Positions 10,415 to 18,076 of a stretch of 64,000 nucleotides of DNA are shown in pieces. The position numbers and the translations under genes are program-made. The stretch comes from Amarobacillus sp046328225. Lineage in GTDB: Bacteria; Chloroflexota; Dehalococcoidia; Tepidiformales; Tepidiformaceae. The notes below the pieces were generated by a model. The model was not told the DNA's origin, did no database searches, and saw only the letters and a list, made by a program, of their open reading frames with translations. The stretch spans positions 1-64,000 of the forward strand of contig JAXLWZ010000010.1 of assembly GCA_046328225.1 (NCBI GenBank). The letters are read 5' to 3'. Each line of letters starts with the position of its first letter. Within the stretch, counting starts at the first letter, position 1.

Positions 10415-11077
10415 ATGGCCATCGATCCCGCCGCCAACGGGTCGCCATCATCCGCTCACGTCTCGCTCCGCGAAGCCGCCGCCCTGCGGGCCAACCTGCC
10501 CTTCGCGTTGAGCTCGGCGTCCTCGGATCCGCTGCCCGCGATCATGACGAAGGCACCCTCGCGGTCCGGGCTGCGAACCACCACGGCGCCCGCTGCCACA
10601 CGCACCGCCGCGACCCGCACGGCCACGACGCGCGAATACTCGCCACACACGCCCGTGCGCTCCAACTCCAGCGCCGACCCCGACCAGTGGGACGGCATGC
10701 TGAACCGCGTCGGCGCGAAGTACAACGTTCCGCCGCTCTTCCTCAAGGCCGTCATGCTCTCCGAAAGCGGCGGCCGCCCGGACGCCATCGGCGATAGCGG
10801 CCACTCCGTCGGCCTCTTCCAGCTCCACGACCAGGGCTACGGCTACGGCATGGGCGATTCCCGCTTCGACCCCGAAACCAACGCCGAACGTGCGGCCAAA
10901 GGGCTCGCCGAGGCGTGGCACGCGGGCGAACGAGCCGGCTACCGGGGCGAATACGCCGTGCGCGCCGCCTACAACTACTCCTTCAACCCCGGTGGCGGGT
11001 TCGCCTACCAGGGCGATAGCGTCGTCCGGCACTACAACGAGCTCCTCGCCGACCAGGGCCTCGCGCCTCTCTCCTGA
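10415..11077 (+). CDS. Transglycosylase SLT-like protein without signal peptide
   Basis: A 220-residue protein. Residues 1-85 are low complexity (Ala/Ser/Thr/Arg). The C-terminal 135 residues resemble a soluble lytic transglycosylase domain: VPPLFLKAVMLSESGG with the catalytic Glu, SVGLFQLHDQGYG, and AVRAAYNYSFNPGG. Such enzymes cleave the glycan backbone of peptidoglycan. No signal peptide or membrane segment is visible, which is odd for a wall enzyme and suggests non-classical export, a missed upstream start, or a binding rather than lytic role. Confidence 0.75.
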   Translation: MAIDPAANGSPSSAHVSLREAAALRANLPFALSSASSDPLPAIMTKAPSRSGLRTTTAPAATRTAATRTATTREYSPHTPVRSNSSADPDQWDGMLNRVGAKYNVPPLFLKAVMLSESGGRPDAIGDSGHSVGLFQLHDQGYGYGMGDSRFDPETNAERAAKGLAEAWHAGERAGYRGEYAVRAAYNYSFNPGGGFAYQGDSVVRHYNELLADQGLAPLS

Positions 11078-11192
11078 CGCGTCACGCCGCTGCCACGCCT
11101 TCTCGCCCGCGGGCACCCCGGCGGGCCGCGCCGTGGGTGGTATCATCGAAAGACCCGCCGCTCGCGGGCACCCTGGCGCTGGAGTCCGCTCT

Positions 11193-12650
11193 GTGATTAC
11201 TGCCGGATACGTCGACCGCGACATCCACGTGCGCGGCCTGAAACTGCACTACCAGGAATGGGGCGCACCCGATGCCCCCGTGATCCTCATGATCCACGGC
11301 TTCGGCGTTTCCGGGCACATGTTCGACGAGTTCGCCGAGCGCCTCCAGGGCTCCTACCGCCTCATCGCCCTCGACCAGCGCGGCCACGGCGATAGCGACT
11401 GGTCCAGCGAAGGCGACTACTCCCGCGACGCCTTCGTCGAGGACATCGAGGCCTTCTGCCAGGCGCTCGACCTCAACCGCTTCGTGCTCATGGGCCACAG
11501 CATGGGCGGCCTCAACAGCGTCGCCTTCGCGAACCGTTATCCCGCCCGCGCGCGCGCCGTCGTCCTGGTCGATGTCGGCCCCGAAGCGGCGAAGGAAGGC
11601 GTCGATAACATCGTCCGCTTTACCCGCGGCCCCGACGAGCTCGAGTTCGAGCAGTTCGTCGAGATGGCCCACCGCTTCAACCAGCGCCGCACCATCGAAA
11701 ACATCCGCGAACGCATGCGCCATCGCCTTCGCCAGATGCCCAGCGGCAAGTGGACGTGGAAGTTCGACAGCCGCTTCCGCGAACAGGGCGCCACCCTCCG
11801 CGTGGGCAGCGAAATGTCCAACGACGAGGTCTGGTCGCTCTTCCGCGGCATCTCCGTGCCCACCCTGCTCATCCGCGGCGCCGAAAGCGACGTCCTTTCG
11901 CAGGAAGTCGCGGAGCGCGCCGCCCAGGAGATGGCGCGCTGCCGCCTCGTCGTCGTGCCGTCCGCGGGCCATTCCGTCCCCGGCGACAACCCCGACGACT
12001 TCACCGCCGCCGTCACCGCATTCCTGGCCGATGTCGCCAGCGGCACCTTCGCCACCGGCGCCGTCAGCGAACCGCCGCCGCTCGAACGCCTGGTGGAAGT
12101 GCACGAAGAGGCGCAGCGCCGCCGCCGCGGCCCGGGCACCATGGCACTCATCGCGGGGGGCGCCGGTGCGGTGCTCGCCCTCGCCGGCCTTGCCTTCATC
12201 GGCCGCGAAGCCGCGCGCAAGCGCCGCCGCAAGCAGGTCGAAGCCGCCGCCGCGCGCCCGCTCGTGGGCCATCGCGATATCACCGTGCCCGCCGTCGATA
12301 TCGAGGTCGCCCGGGACCGCGCCCTCGCCCTCCTGAACGACCTCGGTCACGTCTCGCGCGATGGCATTTCCCGCGCGCGCACCGCCCTCCACGATGTCGA
12401 CATCGATCGCGCCCGCGCCGGCGCCGAGGACGTCCTCGCCGCCCTCGGTGAGCGAACCCGTCACGCGCCCGCGGCCGTCCGCGCCGCCGTCCAGAAAGCC
12501 GACGCCGGGACCGCCCTGCGCCGCACGAAGCCGCGCAAGAGCACCGTCCGCCGCTCCGCCGGCATGGCATGGAAGCTCGCCACCTTCGCCCCGATCGTCA
12601 TCGGCGCGGCCCGCAGGTCGCGTGCCCGCCGCGGAGCATCGAAGCAGTAA
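11193..12650 (+). CDS. Alpha/beta hydrolase with membrane anchor and helical tail
   Basis: A 485-residue protein. Residues 1-290 are an alpha/beta hydrolase: oxyanion region MIHGFGVSG, nucleophile elbow GHSMGG, acid AESD and catalytic His in SAGHSVPGDNP. A transmembrane helix follows (about residues 317-338, MALIAGGAGAVLALAGLAFI), then a basic cluster (RKRRRKQ) and about 140 residues of charged, probably helical tail. The Arg-rich stretch after the helix would place the tail in the cytoplasm and the hydrolase outside unless topology is inverted; no N-terminal signal peptide is seen. The GTG start has GGAG eight bases upstream. The next gene starts on its stop codon (TAATG). Confidence 0.8.
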   Translation: MITAGYVDRDIHVRGLKLHYQEWGAPDAPVILMIHGFGVSGHMFDEFAERLQGSYRLIALDQRGHGDSDWSSEGDYSRDAFVEDIEAFCQALDLNRFVLMGHSMGGLNSVAFANRYPARARAVVLVDVGPEAAKEGVDNIVRFTRGPDELEFEQFVEMAHRFNQRRTIENIRERMRHRLRQMPSGKWTWKFDSRFREQGATLRVGSEMSNDEVWSLFRGISVPTLLIRGAESDVLSQEVAERAAQEMARCRLVVVPSAGHSVPGDNPDDFTAAVTAFLADVASGTFATGAVSEPPPLERLVEVHEEAQRRRRGPGTMALIAGGAGAVLALAGLAFIGREAARKRRRKQVEAAAARPLVGHRDITVPAVDIEVARDRALALLNDLGHVSRDGISRARTALHDVDIDRARAGAEDVLAALGERTRHAPAAVRAAVQKADAGTALRRTKPRKSTVRRSAGMAWKLATFAPIVIGAARRSRARRGASKQ

Positions 12651-13447
12651 TGGAGCTGGCCCGCCACGTCATCGAAGCCAACGGGGCGAAACTCGTCGCC
12701 TGGGAAGCCGGCGCCGGCTCGCCCCCGTTCGTCTTCGTGCACGGACTCGCCTGCGACCACACGGCCTGGCTCCCCCAGGTCGAGGATCTCGCCCGCGACC
12801 ACCGCTGTGTCGCCATCGACCTCCGCGGCCGGGGCGAATCCCAGGCGATACCCCCGTACCACCTCGAACAGCAGGCCGACGATGTCGCCGCAGTCATGCG
12901 TGCGCTCGCGGTCGGCCCGGCCATCATCGTCGGCCACAGCCTCGGCGGCATCGTCGCCCTGGTCCTCAACGAACGCCACCCGGACCTCGTGATGGGTATC
13001 GCCGCCGCCGATTCACCGATGCGCCCCACCGGCCTTGGCGCCGCGGCGCTCGTCGAACGCCTGCAGGCGTCCGGAACCGCGGCCCTCGAGCCCATGGTCG
13101 AGCGCTTCTTCAGCGAAGGCACCACCAGTGGCATCCGCGCCGCCGTACGCGAAATGATGCTCACCTGCCCGCCCGAGGTCGCCGCGGGCATGCTTAGCGA
13201 CGACGACCGCGTCTCCGCCAGCATGACTGAACTGGTGAAGCTCGCCGACCGGAAGCCGTTCATGGCGATGTGGGCCGGCCGCCCCGCCGGCGACATTGCC
13301 TGGCTGCGCGAGGCCTGCATGTTCATCCGCCACGAGCCCATCTCCGGCGGCGGCCACTTCTTCCAGCTCGAAAAGCCGGCCATCACCAACGCCCTCCTCC
13401 GCGCTTTCCTCGATGACGTGGAACGGGATCCCCGCATCCCGCACTGA
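12650..13447 (+). CDS. Alpha/beta hydrolase
   Basis: A 265-residue soluble alpha/beta hydrolase. Visible elements are FVFVHGLACDHTAW (oxyanion hole), VGHSLGGIVAL (nucleophile Ser) and the C-terminal SGGGHFFQLEKP with the catalytic His. Its ATG shares one base with the stop of the anchored hydrolase upstream, so translation is coupled and the two enzymes may act in one pathway. The substrate cannot be inferred; esters or epoxides are possible. Confidence 0.88.
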   Translation: MELARHVIEANGAKLVAWEAGAGSPPFVFVHGLACDHTAWLPQVEDLARDHRCVAIDLRGRGESQAIPPYHLEQQADDVAAVMRALAVGPAIIVGHSLGGIVALVLNERHPDLVMGIAAADSPMRPTGLGAAALVERLQASGTAALEPMVERFFSEGTTSGIRAAVREMMLTCPPEVAAGMLSDDDRVSASMTELVKLADRKPFMAMWAGRPAGDIAWLREACMFIRHEPISGGGHFFQLEKPAITNALLRAFLDDVERDPRIPH

Positions 13448-13501
13448 GGCACGCCGCAACCCTTTCTTGCTTCGAAACCGCGTTCCGGTAAGGTGAAGCC
13501 G

Positions 13502-14394
13502 ATGCAGCCCCGCGATGCCCGCGCCACCGTCGGCTCCGCACGCCGCGAAGGCCCACTGGCCGTCCCCCCGCTGTTCGTCATCGCGCTCGGCTCCGTGGTC
13601 ATCAGCTTTATGGTCTTCATCGCCATGGTCGCGGGCGCAGCCTGCGGCGGAGATGGCGACCCGCTCCCCGTCGTGGGCGCGACGGAAACACCCACCGAAA
13701 AGCCCTCGCACACCGAGGTCCCGCCAAGTGCCACGGCGACCGTTCCCACTGCCGCCGCCAGCGCCACGCCGGCGAAATCGGCCACTGCGAGTACGGGCAA
13801 CGGCGGCGGCACGAACGGCACCCCTGCCAACATCGTCGCCTGCGGCGATATCCTCGCCCCCCTGAACAAGCAGAACGCGCTCGCCCCGGGTTGCGCCCCC
13901 TCCGGGCTCCAGGTTATCCCCTCGTGCTCGTCTGCCGACGGCCAGCACGTCCTCGTTGCCGACGCCCGCAACGCCTTCATCGAGATGGTCGATGCCGCCC
14001 GCCGCGACGGCGTGACCCTCGGCGCAGTCAGCTCCTATCGCAGCTACCAGGACCAGGTCGAGACCTACAACTACTGGGTGCGAACCTCCGGCCGGGGTAT
14101 GCCGACCGCACGAGCGCCCGGCCCGGCCACAGCGAACACCAGCTCGGCACCACCGCCGATGTCAGCAGCCCTGCCGCCGGTTGCGGCCTCGAATCGATCA
14201 TCGGTACCCGCGAAGCCGACTGGATCGCGGCCAACAGCTGGAAGTTCGGCTTTATCGTGAGCTACCCGAACGGCAAGGAAGGCGTCACCGGCTACGCCTA
14301 CGAGCCCTGGCACATCCGCTACATCGGCCGCGGCGAAGCGGCGAAAGTGAACGCCAGCGGCCTCACCCTCACCGAGTACCTGGGCAAGCGGTAG
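13502..14394 (+). pseudogene. VanY-type D,D-carboxypeptidase with frameshift
   Basis: The reading frame from ATG 13502 gives an N-terminal membrane or lipoprotein segment (FVIALGSVVISFMVFI, then VAGAAC), a Thr/Pro-rich linker, and the first half of a VanY peptidase domain up to YNYWVRTSGRG. The rest continues in the -1 frame: YADRTSARPGHSEHQLGTTA, with the Zn-ligand pattern SEHQLGTTAD, and later EPWHIRYIG. One extra G in the GGGG run at 14094-14097 would restore a single frame. The enzyme would trim the terminal D-Ala of peptidoglycan stems outside the cell. It is either a real pseudogene or a consensus error; all active-site motifs survive on both sides. Confidence 0.8.
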
Positions 14395-14404
14395 CGCACC
14401 CGCC

Positions 14405-14713
14405 TCAAAGACCCCGCTTCGCCAGCCCTTCCGGCAGCGTTTCCGGCAGCTCGCTCACCGGTCGCGACGCCTGCGCGATGGTGATCTCGAACAAATCGCC
14501 CCAGGCGGCCTCGTAGTAGTCTCCCGGGCCCTCATCATCGGCTTCCCAGACCACGACCACCTGCGGCTGGTCCTCCGGCGCGTTCACCCAGTACTCGCCG
14601 ATGAGCGTTCCCTGGCGTGGGTGCTCGAAATGCTTGCGCCGCTCGAACGCCGCGAGCCCCTGCAGCACGCTCGTCCCCGGCCGGAAACGGAAGTACGCGA
14701 CCCACAGTCCCAT
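14405..14713 (-). CDS. Small DUF3303-like protein
   Basis: A 102-residue protein starting MGLWVAYFRFRPG, with GTLIGEYWVNAPEDQPQVVVVWEADD in the middle. The pattern resembles small dimeric ferredoxin-like fold proteins of the DUF3303 type. No catalytic residues can be assigned. It converges with the vanY-like gene and lies downstream of nuoF on the same strand, separated by a terminator-like hairpin. Confidence 0.65.
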   Translation of the reverse strand: MGLWVAYFRFRPGTSVLQGLAAFERRKHFEHPRQGTLIGEYWVNAPEDQPQVVVVWEADDEGPGDYYEAAWGDLFEITIAQASRPVSELPETLPEGLAKRGL

Positions 14714-14760
14714 CGGCCGGAAAGTATACGGCGTTCGCCCGCCCGCCCGGGAGAGCGAAA

Positions 14761-14786
14761 GAGGCGGGCCGTTCTCGGCCCGCCTC
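14761..14786 (-). terminator. Rho-independent terminator after nuoF
   Basis: A perfect 11-bp stem (GAGGCGGGCCG with its complement) and a four-base loop lie just beyond the nuoF stop on the minus strand. The exit side continues TTTCGCTCT, a short T-rich tail. It would separate the nuoEF unit from the small gene at 14405. Confidence 0.75.
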
Positions 14787-14811
14787 GCGGAGGGACTTAC
14801 CGGCCGAACGC

Positions 14812-16701
14812 TTAGCCCCCGGCCGCGGCGCCCGCGGCGATACGTGCCGTGAACCGGTCACGCACCTCGATCGACGAAGACGCGAGCTCCTTGCACGCGC
14901 CGCAGCGCACGCACAGCCCGTCATCGATCGCCCACCCCCCGCCGTCCTTGTAGAACGCGTTCGTGGGGCAAATCTCCGCTGCCTCGTCGATCCCTTCGCC
15001 CTGCGCCCGCACGGTGTACTCGATGAGCCCGTCGCACACGCCCGCTTTGCAGCGCTTCTCGATGATGTGCTCGTCCCACTCGCTCCGGAACGCCTTCAGC
15101 GCCGTCTTGATGCTCGTCATCGCGAACTGCCCGTGGAAGCAGTTCGACCACACCAGCGACTGCACCAGCTTCTCGAGGTTCAGGATGTCGGACTCCCGTC
15201 CGCCGCCCTGCTGAATCCGCCGGATGATCTCCACCGCGCGCTGTGTGCCACCGTGGCAGGTCGTGCAGCGCCCGCAGCTCTCATCCTCGCAGAACCCGAG
15301 GAAGTACTTGCACAGGTCCAGGATGCACGTCGATTCGTCGAAGAAGACGATGCCCCCGCCCCCGAGGAACATGCCCATGCCCCGGTACGGGTCCAGCGTC
15401 AGCGTCAGGTCCAGGTTGGCGGTCACCACGCCCGAAAGCGGCCCACCCGGCTGGAAGCCCTTGCAGCGCGAACCTTCGAGCATGCCGCCCGCCCACTGCT
15501 CCAGGCACTGGCGGATCGTCGGCCCGAATGGCACTTCAACGCAGCCCGGCCAGTTCACGTGCCCGGAGAAGGTGAACATCTTCGTCCCCTTCTCCTTTTC
15601 ATTGCTCACGTTCGCCCACCACTCGGCGCCGTTGCGCATGATCATGGGCGCGTTCGCGTACGACTCGACGTTGTTCACGTTCGTCGGCTTGTTCCAGAGC
15701 CCCGCCTGCGCCGGGAACGGCGGCTTGATGCGTGGCATGCCCCGGTAGCCGTCGATCGAGTTGATCAGCCCCGTCTCCTCGCCACAGACATAGGCGCCCG
15801 CGCCCCGGTGCACGATGAGGTCGAAATCCCAGCCCGTGCCGAGGATGTTCGTCCCCAGCAGCCCCTTCGCGTACGCCTGGTCGATCGCCTTCTGCATCCG
15901 CGCGATCGCGAGCGGATACTCATACCGGATGTAGATGTAGCCCTCGCGCGCGTGCCCCGCCCGCGCCGCGATCATCATCCCCTCCACCACCAGGTGCGGG
16001 TCCGCTTCCATGACCACGCGGTTCACCCACGCCCCCGGGTCGCCCTCGTCGGCGTTGCACACCAGGTAGCGCGGGTCGGCCGTCGCCGTCCGCAGGAAGT
16101 CCCACTTGCGCCCCGCCGGGAAGCCGCCGCCCGCGCGCCCACCCAGGCCGCTATCGAGCATGTGCTTCACGATCGCCTCGGCGTCCATCTCCAGCGCCTT
16201 GCCGAAGCCCGCGTAGCCGTCGTGCGCGAGGTACTCCTCGATGCTCTCCGGGTCGATCGTCCCCATGTTCGCCATCAGCCGGCGAACCTGCCCGCGCATG
16301 AACTGGTGCTCCGAAAGCAGCGGCACCTCCGCCGTGGCGTTCCCGTCCACCACGCCGATCGCCAGCTCCGTGAGGTCCCGCCCCTCGACGACCGTCGTCT
16401 GCAAGAACTCGGGCACGCGGTCGGCCGTCACGTTGCCGTAGAGCACGGTGCGCGTGCCCGCGGCGCTGCGAACCGTCACCGTCGGCTCCAGCCAGTTCAT
16501 GCCCCACGTTCCCGTGATGCGAAGATCGACCTTGAGGTTCAGCGCCGCCGCCTGCGCACGAATCGCCGCCAGCGTCTCCTCCGCGCCCCGCGCGATCGAG
16601 GAGGTGTCGATGCTCACCGTGATCTGCTCACGCCCCGAAGCGCGCTGCTCCGCCCATGAGCGCTTCGCTTCGTCGATCATCCCCTGGAGAGCCGCGTTCA
16701 T
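14812..16701 (-). CDS. nuoF: NuoF-type NAD(P)H-binding iron-sulfur flavoprotein
   Basis: A 629-residue NuoF/HydB-like subunit. The N-terminal thioredoxin-like domain (residues about 25-105) aligns by pattern with HndC/HydB proteins, but the cysteines expected in the [2Fe-2S] motifs are replaced (TSSIARGAEET and TGTWGMNWLEP). The core has the NAD/FMN motif region GLGGRAGGGFPAGRKW, CNADEGDPGAW and GAGAYVCGEETGLINS. ESCGRCTTC is the [4Fe-4S] site. The C-terminus adds a ferredoxin-like part with ICPTNAF and LCVRCGAC. It oxidises or reduces NAD(H) and relays electrons to iron-sulfur clusters. The ATG overlaps the nuoE stop (ATGA). No other complex I genes are nearby. Confidence 0.93.
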   Translation of the reverse strand: MNAALQGMIDEAKRSWAEQRASGREQITVSIDTSSIARGAEETLAAIRAQAAALNLKVDLRITGTWGMNWLEPTVTVRSAAGTRTVLYGNVTADRVPEFLQTTVVEGRDLTELAIGVVDGNATAEVPLLSEHQFMRGQVRRLMANMGTIDPESIEEYLAHDGYAGFGKALEMDAEAIVKHMLDSGLGGRAGGGFPAGRKWDFLRTATADPRYLVCNADEGDPGAWVNRVVMEADPHLVVEGMMIAARAGHAREGYIYIRYEYPLAIARMQKAIDQAYAKGLLGTNILGTGWDFDLIVHRGAGAYVCGEETGLINSIDGYRGMPRIKPPFPAQAGLWNKPTNVNNVESYANAPMIMRNGAEWWANVSNEKEKGTKMFTFSGHVNWPGCVEVPFGPTIRQCLEQWAGGMLEGSRCKGFQPGGPLSGVVTANLDLTLTLDPYRGMGMFLGGGGIVFFDESTCILDLCKYFLGFCEDESCGRCTTCHGGTQRAVEIIRRIQQGGGRESDILNLEKLVQSLVWSNCFHGQFAMTSIKTALKAFRSEWDEHIIEKRCKAGVCDGLIEYTVRAQGEGIDEAAEICPTNAFYKDGGGWAIDDGLCVRCGACKELASSSIEVRDRFTARIAAGAAAGG

Positions 16702-17174
16702 TCCGCCTCTCCCTTCACGTCGCGCGCCAGCCGGATCGCCTTCGAAACCGTGAGGTTGCCCACGACCTTCTCGTTCACCCACACCTGCGGTGATTCCGTG
16801 CAGGTGCCGTTGCATTGGCCGATGTGCAACCCGTAGCGGCCGTCCTCGCTCTCGCCGCCCAGCGGAAGCTCCAGCGTCTGCTGGATCGCCTCACGGATGC
16901 GGTCCCCGCCCTTGAGGCGGCAGGCCGGCCCGCTGCACCACGAGATCTCCGTCTCTGGCCGCGGGTGCAGGCGGAAGTCCGTGTAGAACGTCGCCGCCCC
17001 GTAGATGAGGGCCGGCGTCGTGCTCAGCTGCCGCGCGATGACATCCATCGCCACCCGCGGGATGTACCCGTACCGGTCCTGCACCTTGTGCAGCGCCGGC
17101 ATCACGTGGCCACGATTCGGTCGAAACTCCGCGACAAGCTCGCGCAGTTCCTGCATGGACGGTTCAGCCTGCAT
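16698..17174 (-). CDS. nuoE: NuoE-type [2Fe-2S] subunit
   Basis: A 158-residue thioredoxin-like ferredoxin. The N-terminal helical part (RNRGHVMPALHKVQDRYGYIP by pattern) is typical of NuoE. The cluster ligands are CSGPAC (Cx4C) and CNGTC (Cx3C) further on, so this [2Fe-2S] site is complete. It is translationally coupled to nuoF. In the absence of other complex I genes, the pair probably forms a soluble diaphorase module of a formate dehydrogenase, hydrogenase or ferredoxin:NAD(P) enzyme, with the partner subunit encoded elsewhere. AGGA about seven bases before the ATG supports the start. Confidence 0.93.
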   Translation of the reverse strand: MQAEPSMQELRELVAEFRPNRGHVMPALHKVQDRYGYIPRVAMDVIARQLSTTPALIYGAATFYTDFRLHPRPETEISWCSGPACRLKGGDRIREAIQQTLELPLGGESEDGRYGLHIGQCNGTCTESPQVWVNEKVVGNLTVSKAIRLARDVKGEAE

Positions 17175-17319
17175 GGGCTGTCCTCACGATTGTGAAACTT
17201 GCCACTACTATATGGAGCACCGCCCTCTCCCGCCACCGCGCGCCCGCCCCGCGATTCGCTATCGCATTCCCGGGCGAACCCGCCCGCGGCGGCCCACCGG
17301 CGGCATTGCGAGGCGAACC

Positions 17320-18003
17320 GTGACACCTCTGACTACCCGCGGCTTCCGCACGTGGGCCATCCCCGGCATCTTCCTCGTCGGCGCGCTCGCCGTCGCCGGC
17401 AGCATCCTCGCCACGCGCGGCGGCGATACCCCCAACCAGCCGCGCACCGTCAGCGTCGTCGATGCCAACGACCTTCGCCAGCCCATCCACGAACACGCCG
17501 ACTGGGCCCTTTTCATCCGCGGCAAGCAGGTCGATTTCAGCGACCCGAAGTACCTCTCCACCGAAGAGCACCAGCTCAGCCCGAACGTCCACATTCACAA
17601 GCCCCGCTACACCGTCGTCCACGTCCACCGCGAAGGCACGACATGGGACGAGTTCCTTCGCTCCCTCGGGTTCGAACTCACCGACCCGACACTCCTGGCG
17701 AAGCCGGAGCAGACCACGCTCAAGCTCCCCTCGGGCGAAATCCTCCGCGTCACCCCCACCGAAACCTTCAAGTTCTACGTCAACGGCACGAAAGTCGACG
17801 GCGTCGCCGGCCTGAACATCGCCGCCCTCTCGCAGGTCCTGATCAGCTACGGCTCCGAAAGCGAAGCCGAAGTCCTCGCCCAGGTCGACCGCGTCACCGA
17901 TGAAGCCTGCATCCCCCAGGGCATCTGCAGCGCCCGTGGAAACGGCAACGGCGAACATGGCGAGCCCGAGCCCTGCAGCGGCGGCACCACCTGCACCGGC
18001 TAA
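17320..18003 (+). CDS. Membrane-anchored His-rich protein of unknown function
   Basis: A 227-residue protein with an N-terminal transmembrane anchor (about residues 12-32) and an external domain. The external part has regularly spaced His pairs: HEH at 57-59, HIH at 91-93 and HVH at 101-103, together with DFSDPKYLS and FKFYVNGTKVDG. The spacing suggests a metal site or an extracytoplasmic binding fold. Four Cys lie in the C-terminal tail (ACIPQGIC and PCSGGTTC). The GTG start at 17320 has GAGG upstream. The gene diverges from nuoE. I do not recognise a named family; similar His-pair patterns occur in uncharacterised proteins of several lineages. Confidence 0.7.
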   Translation: MTPLTTRGFRTWAIPGIFLVGALAVAGSILATRGGDTPNQPRTVSVVDANDLRQPIHEHADWALFIRGKQVDFSDPKYLSTEEHQLSPNVHIHKPRYTVVHVHREGTTWDEFLRSLGFELTDPTLLAKPEQTTLKLPSGEILRVTPTETFKFYVNGTKVDGVAGLNIAALSQVLISYGSESEAEVLAQVDRVTDEACIPQGICSARGNGNGEHGEPEPCSGGTTCTG

Positions 18004-18076
18004 CCGCGCGCACCCCCGAACCCACGCGACAGTGCATCATGACACCATCAGCCCTCGAACCCGCACGGAGGCACCC

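Noticed and set aside
14094..14097. Programmed -1 frameshifting in the vanY-like gene
   Set aside because: No X XXY YYZ slippery heptamer and no clear downstream pseudoknot were seen; a missing base in the G-run is simpler.
14617..16659. A 680-codon plus-strand frame over nuoF
   Set aside because: It is Arg/Pro/His-rich and antisense to nuoF, with no recognisable motif.
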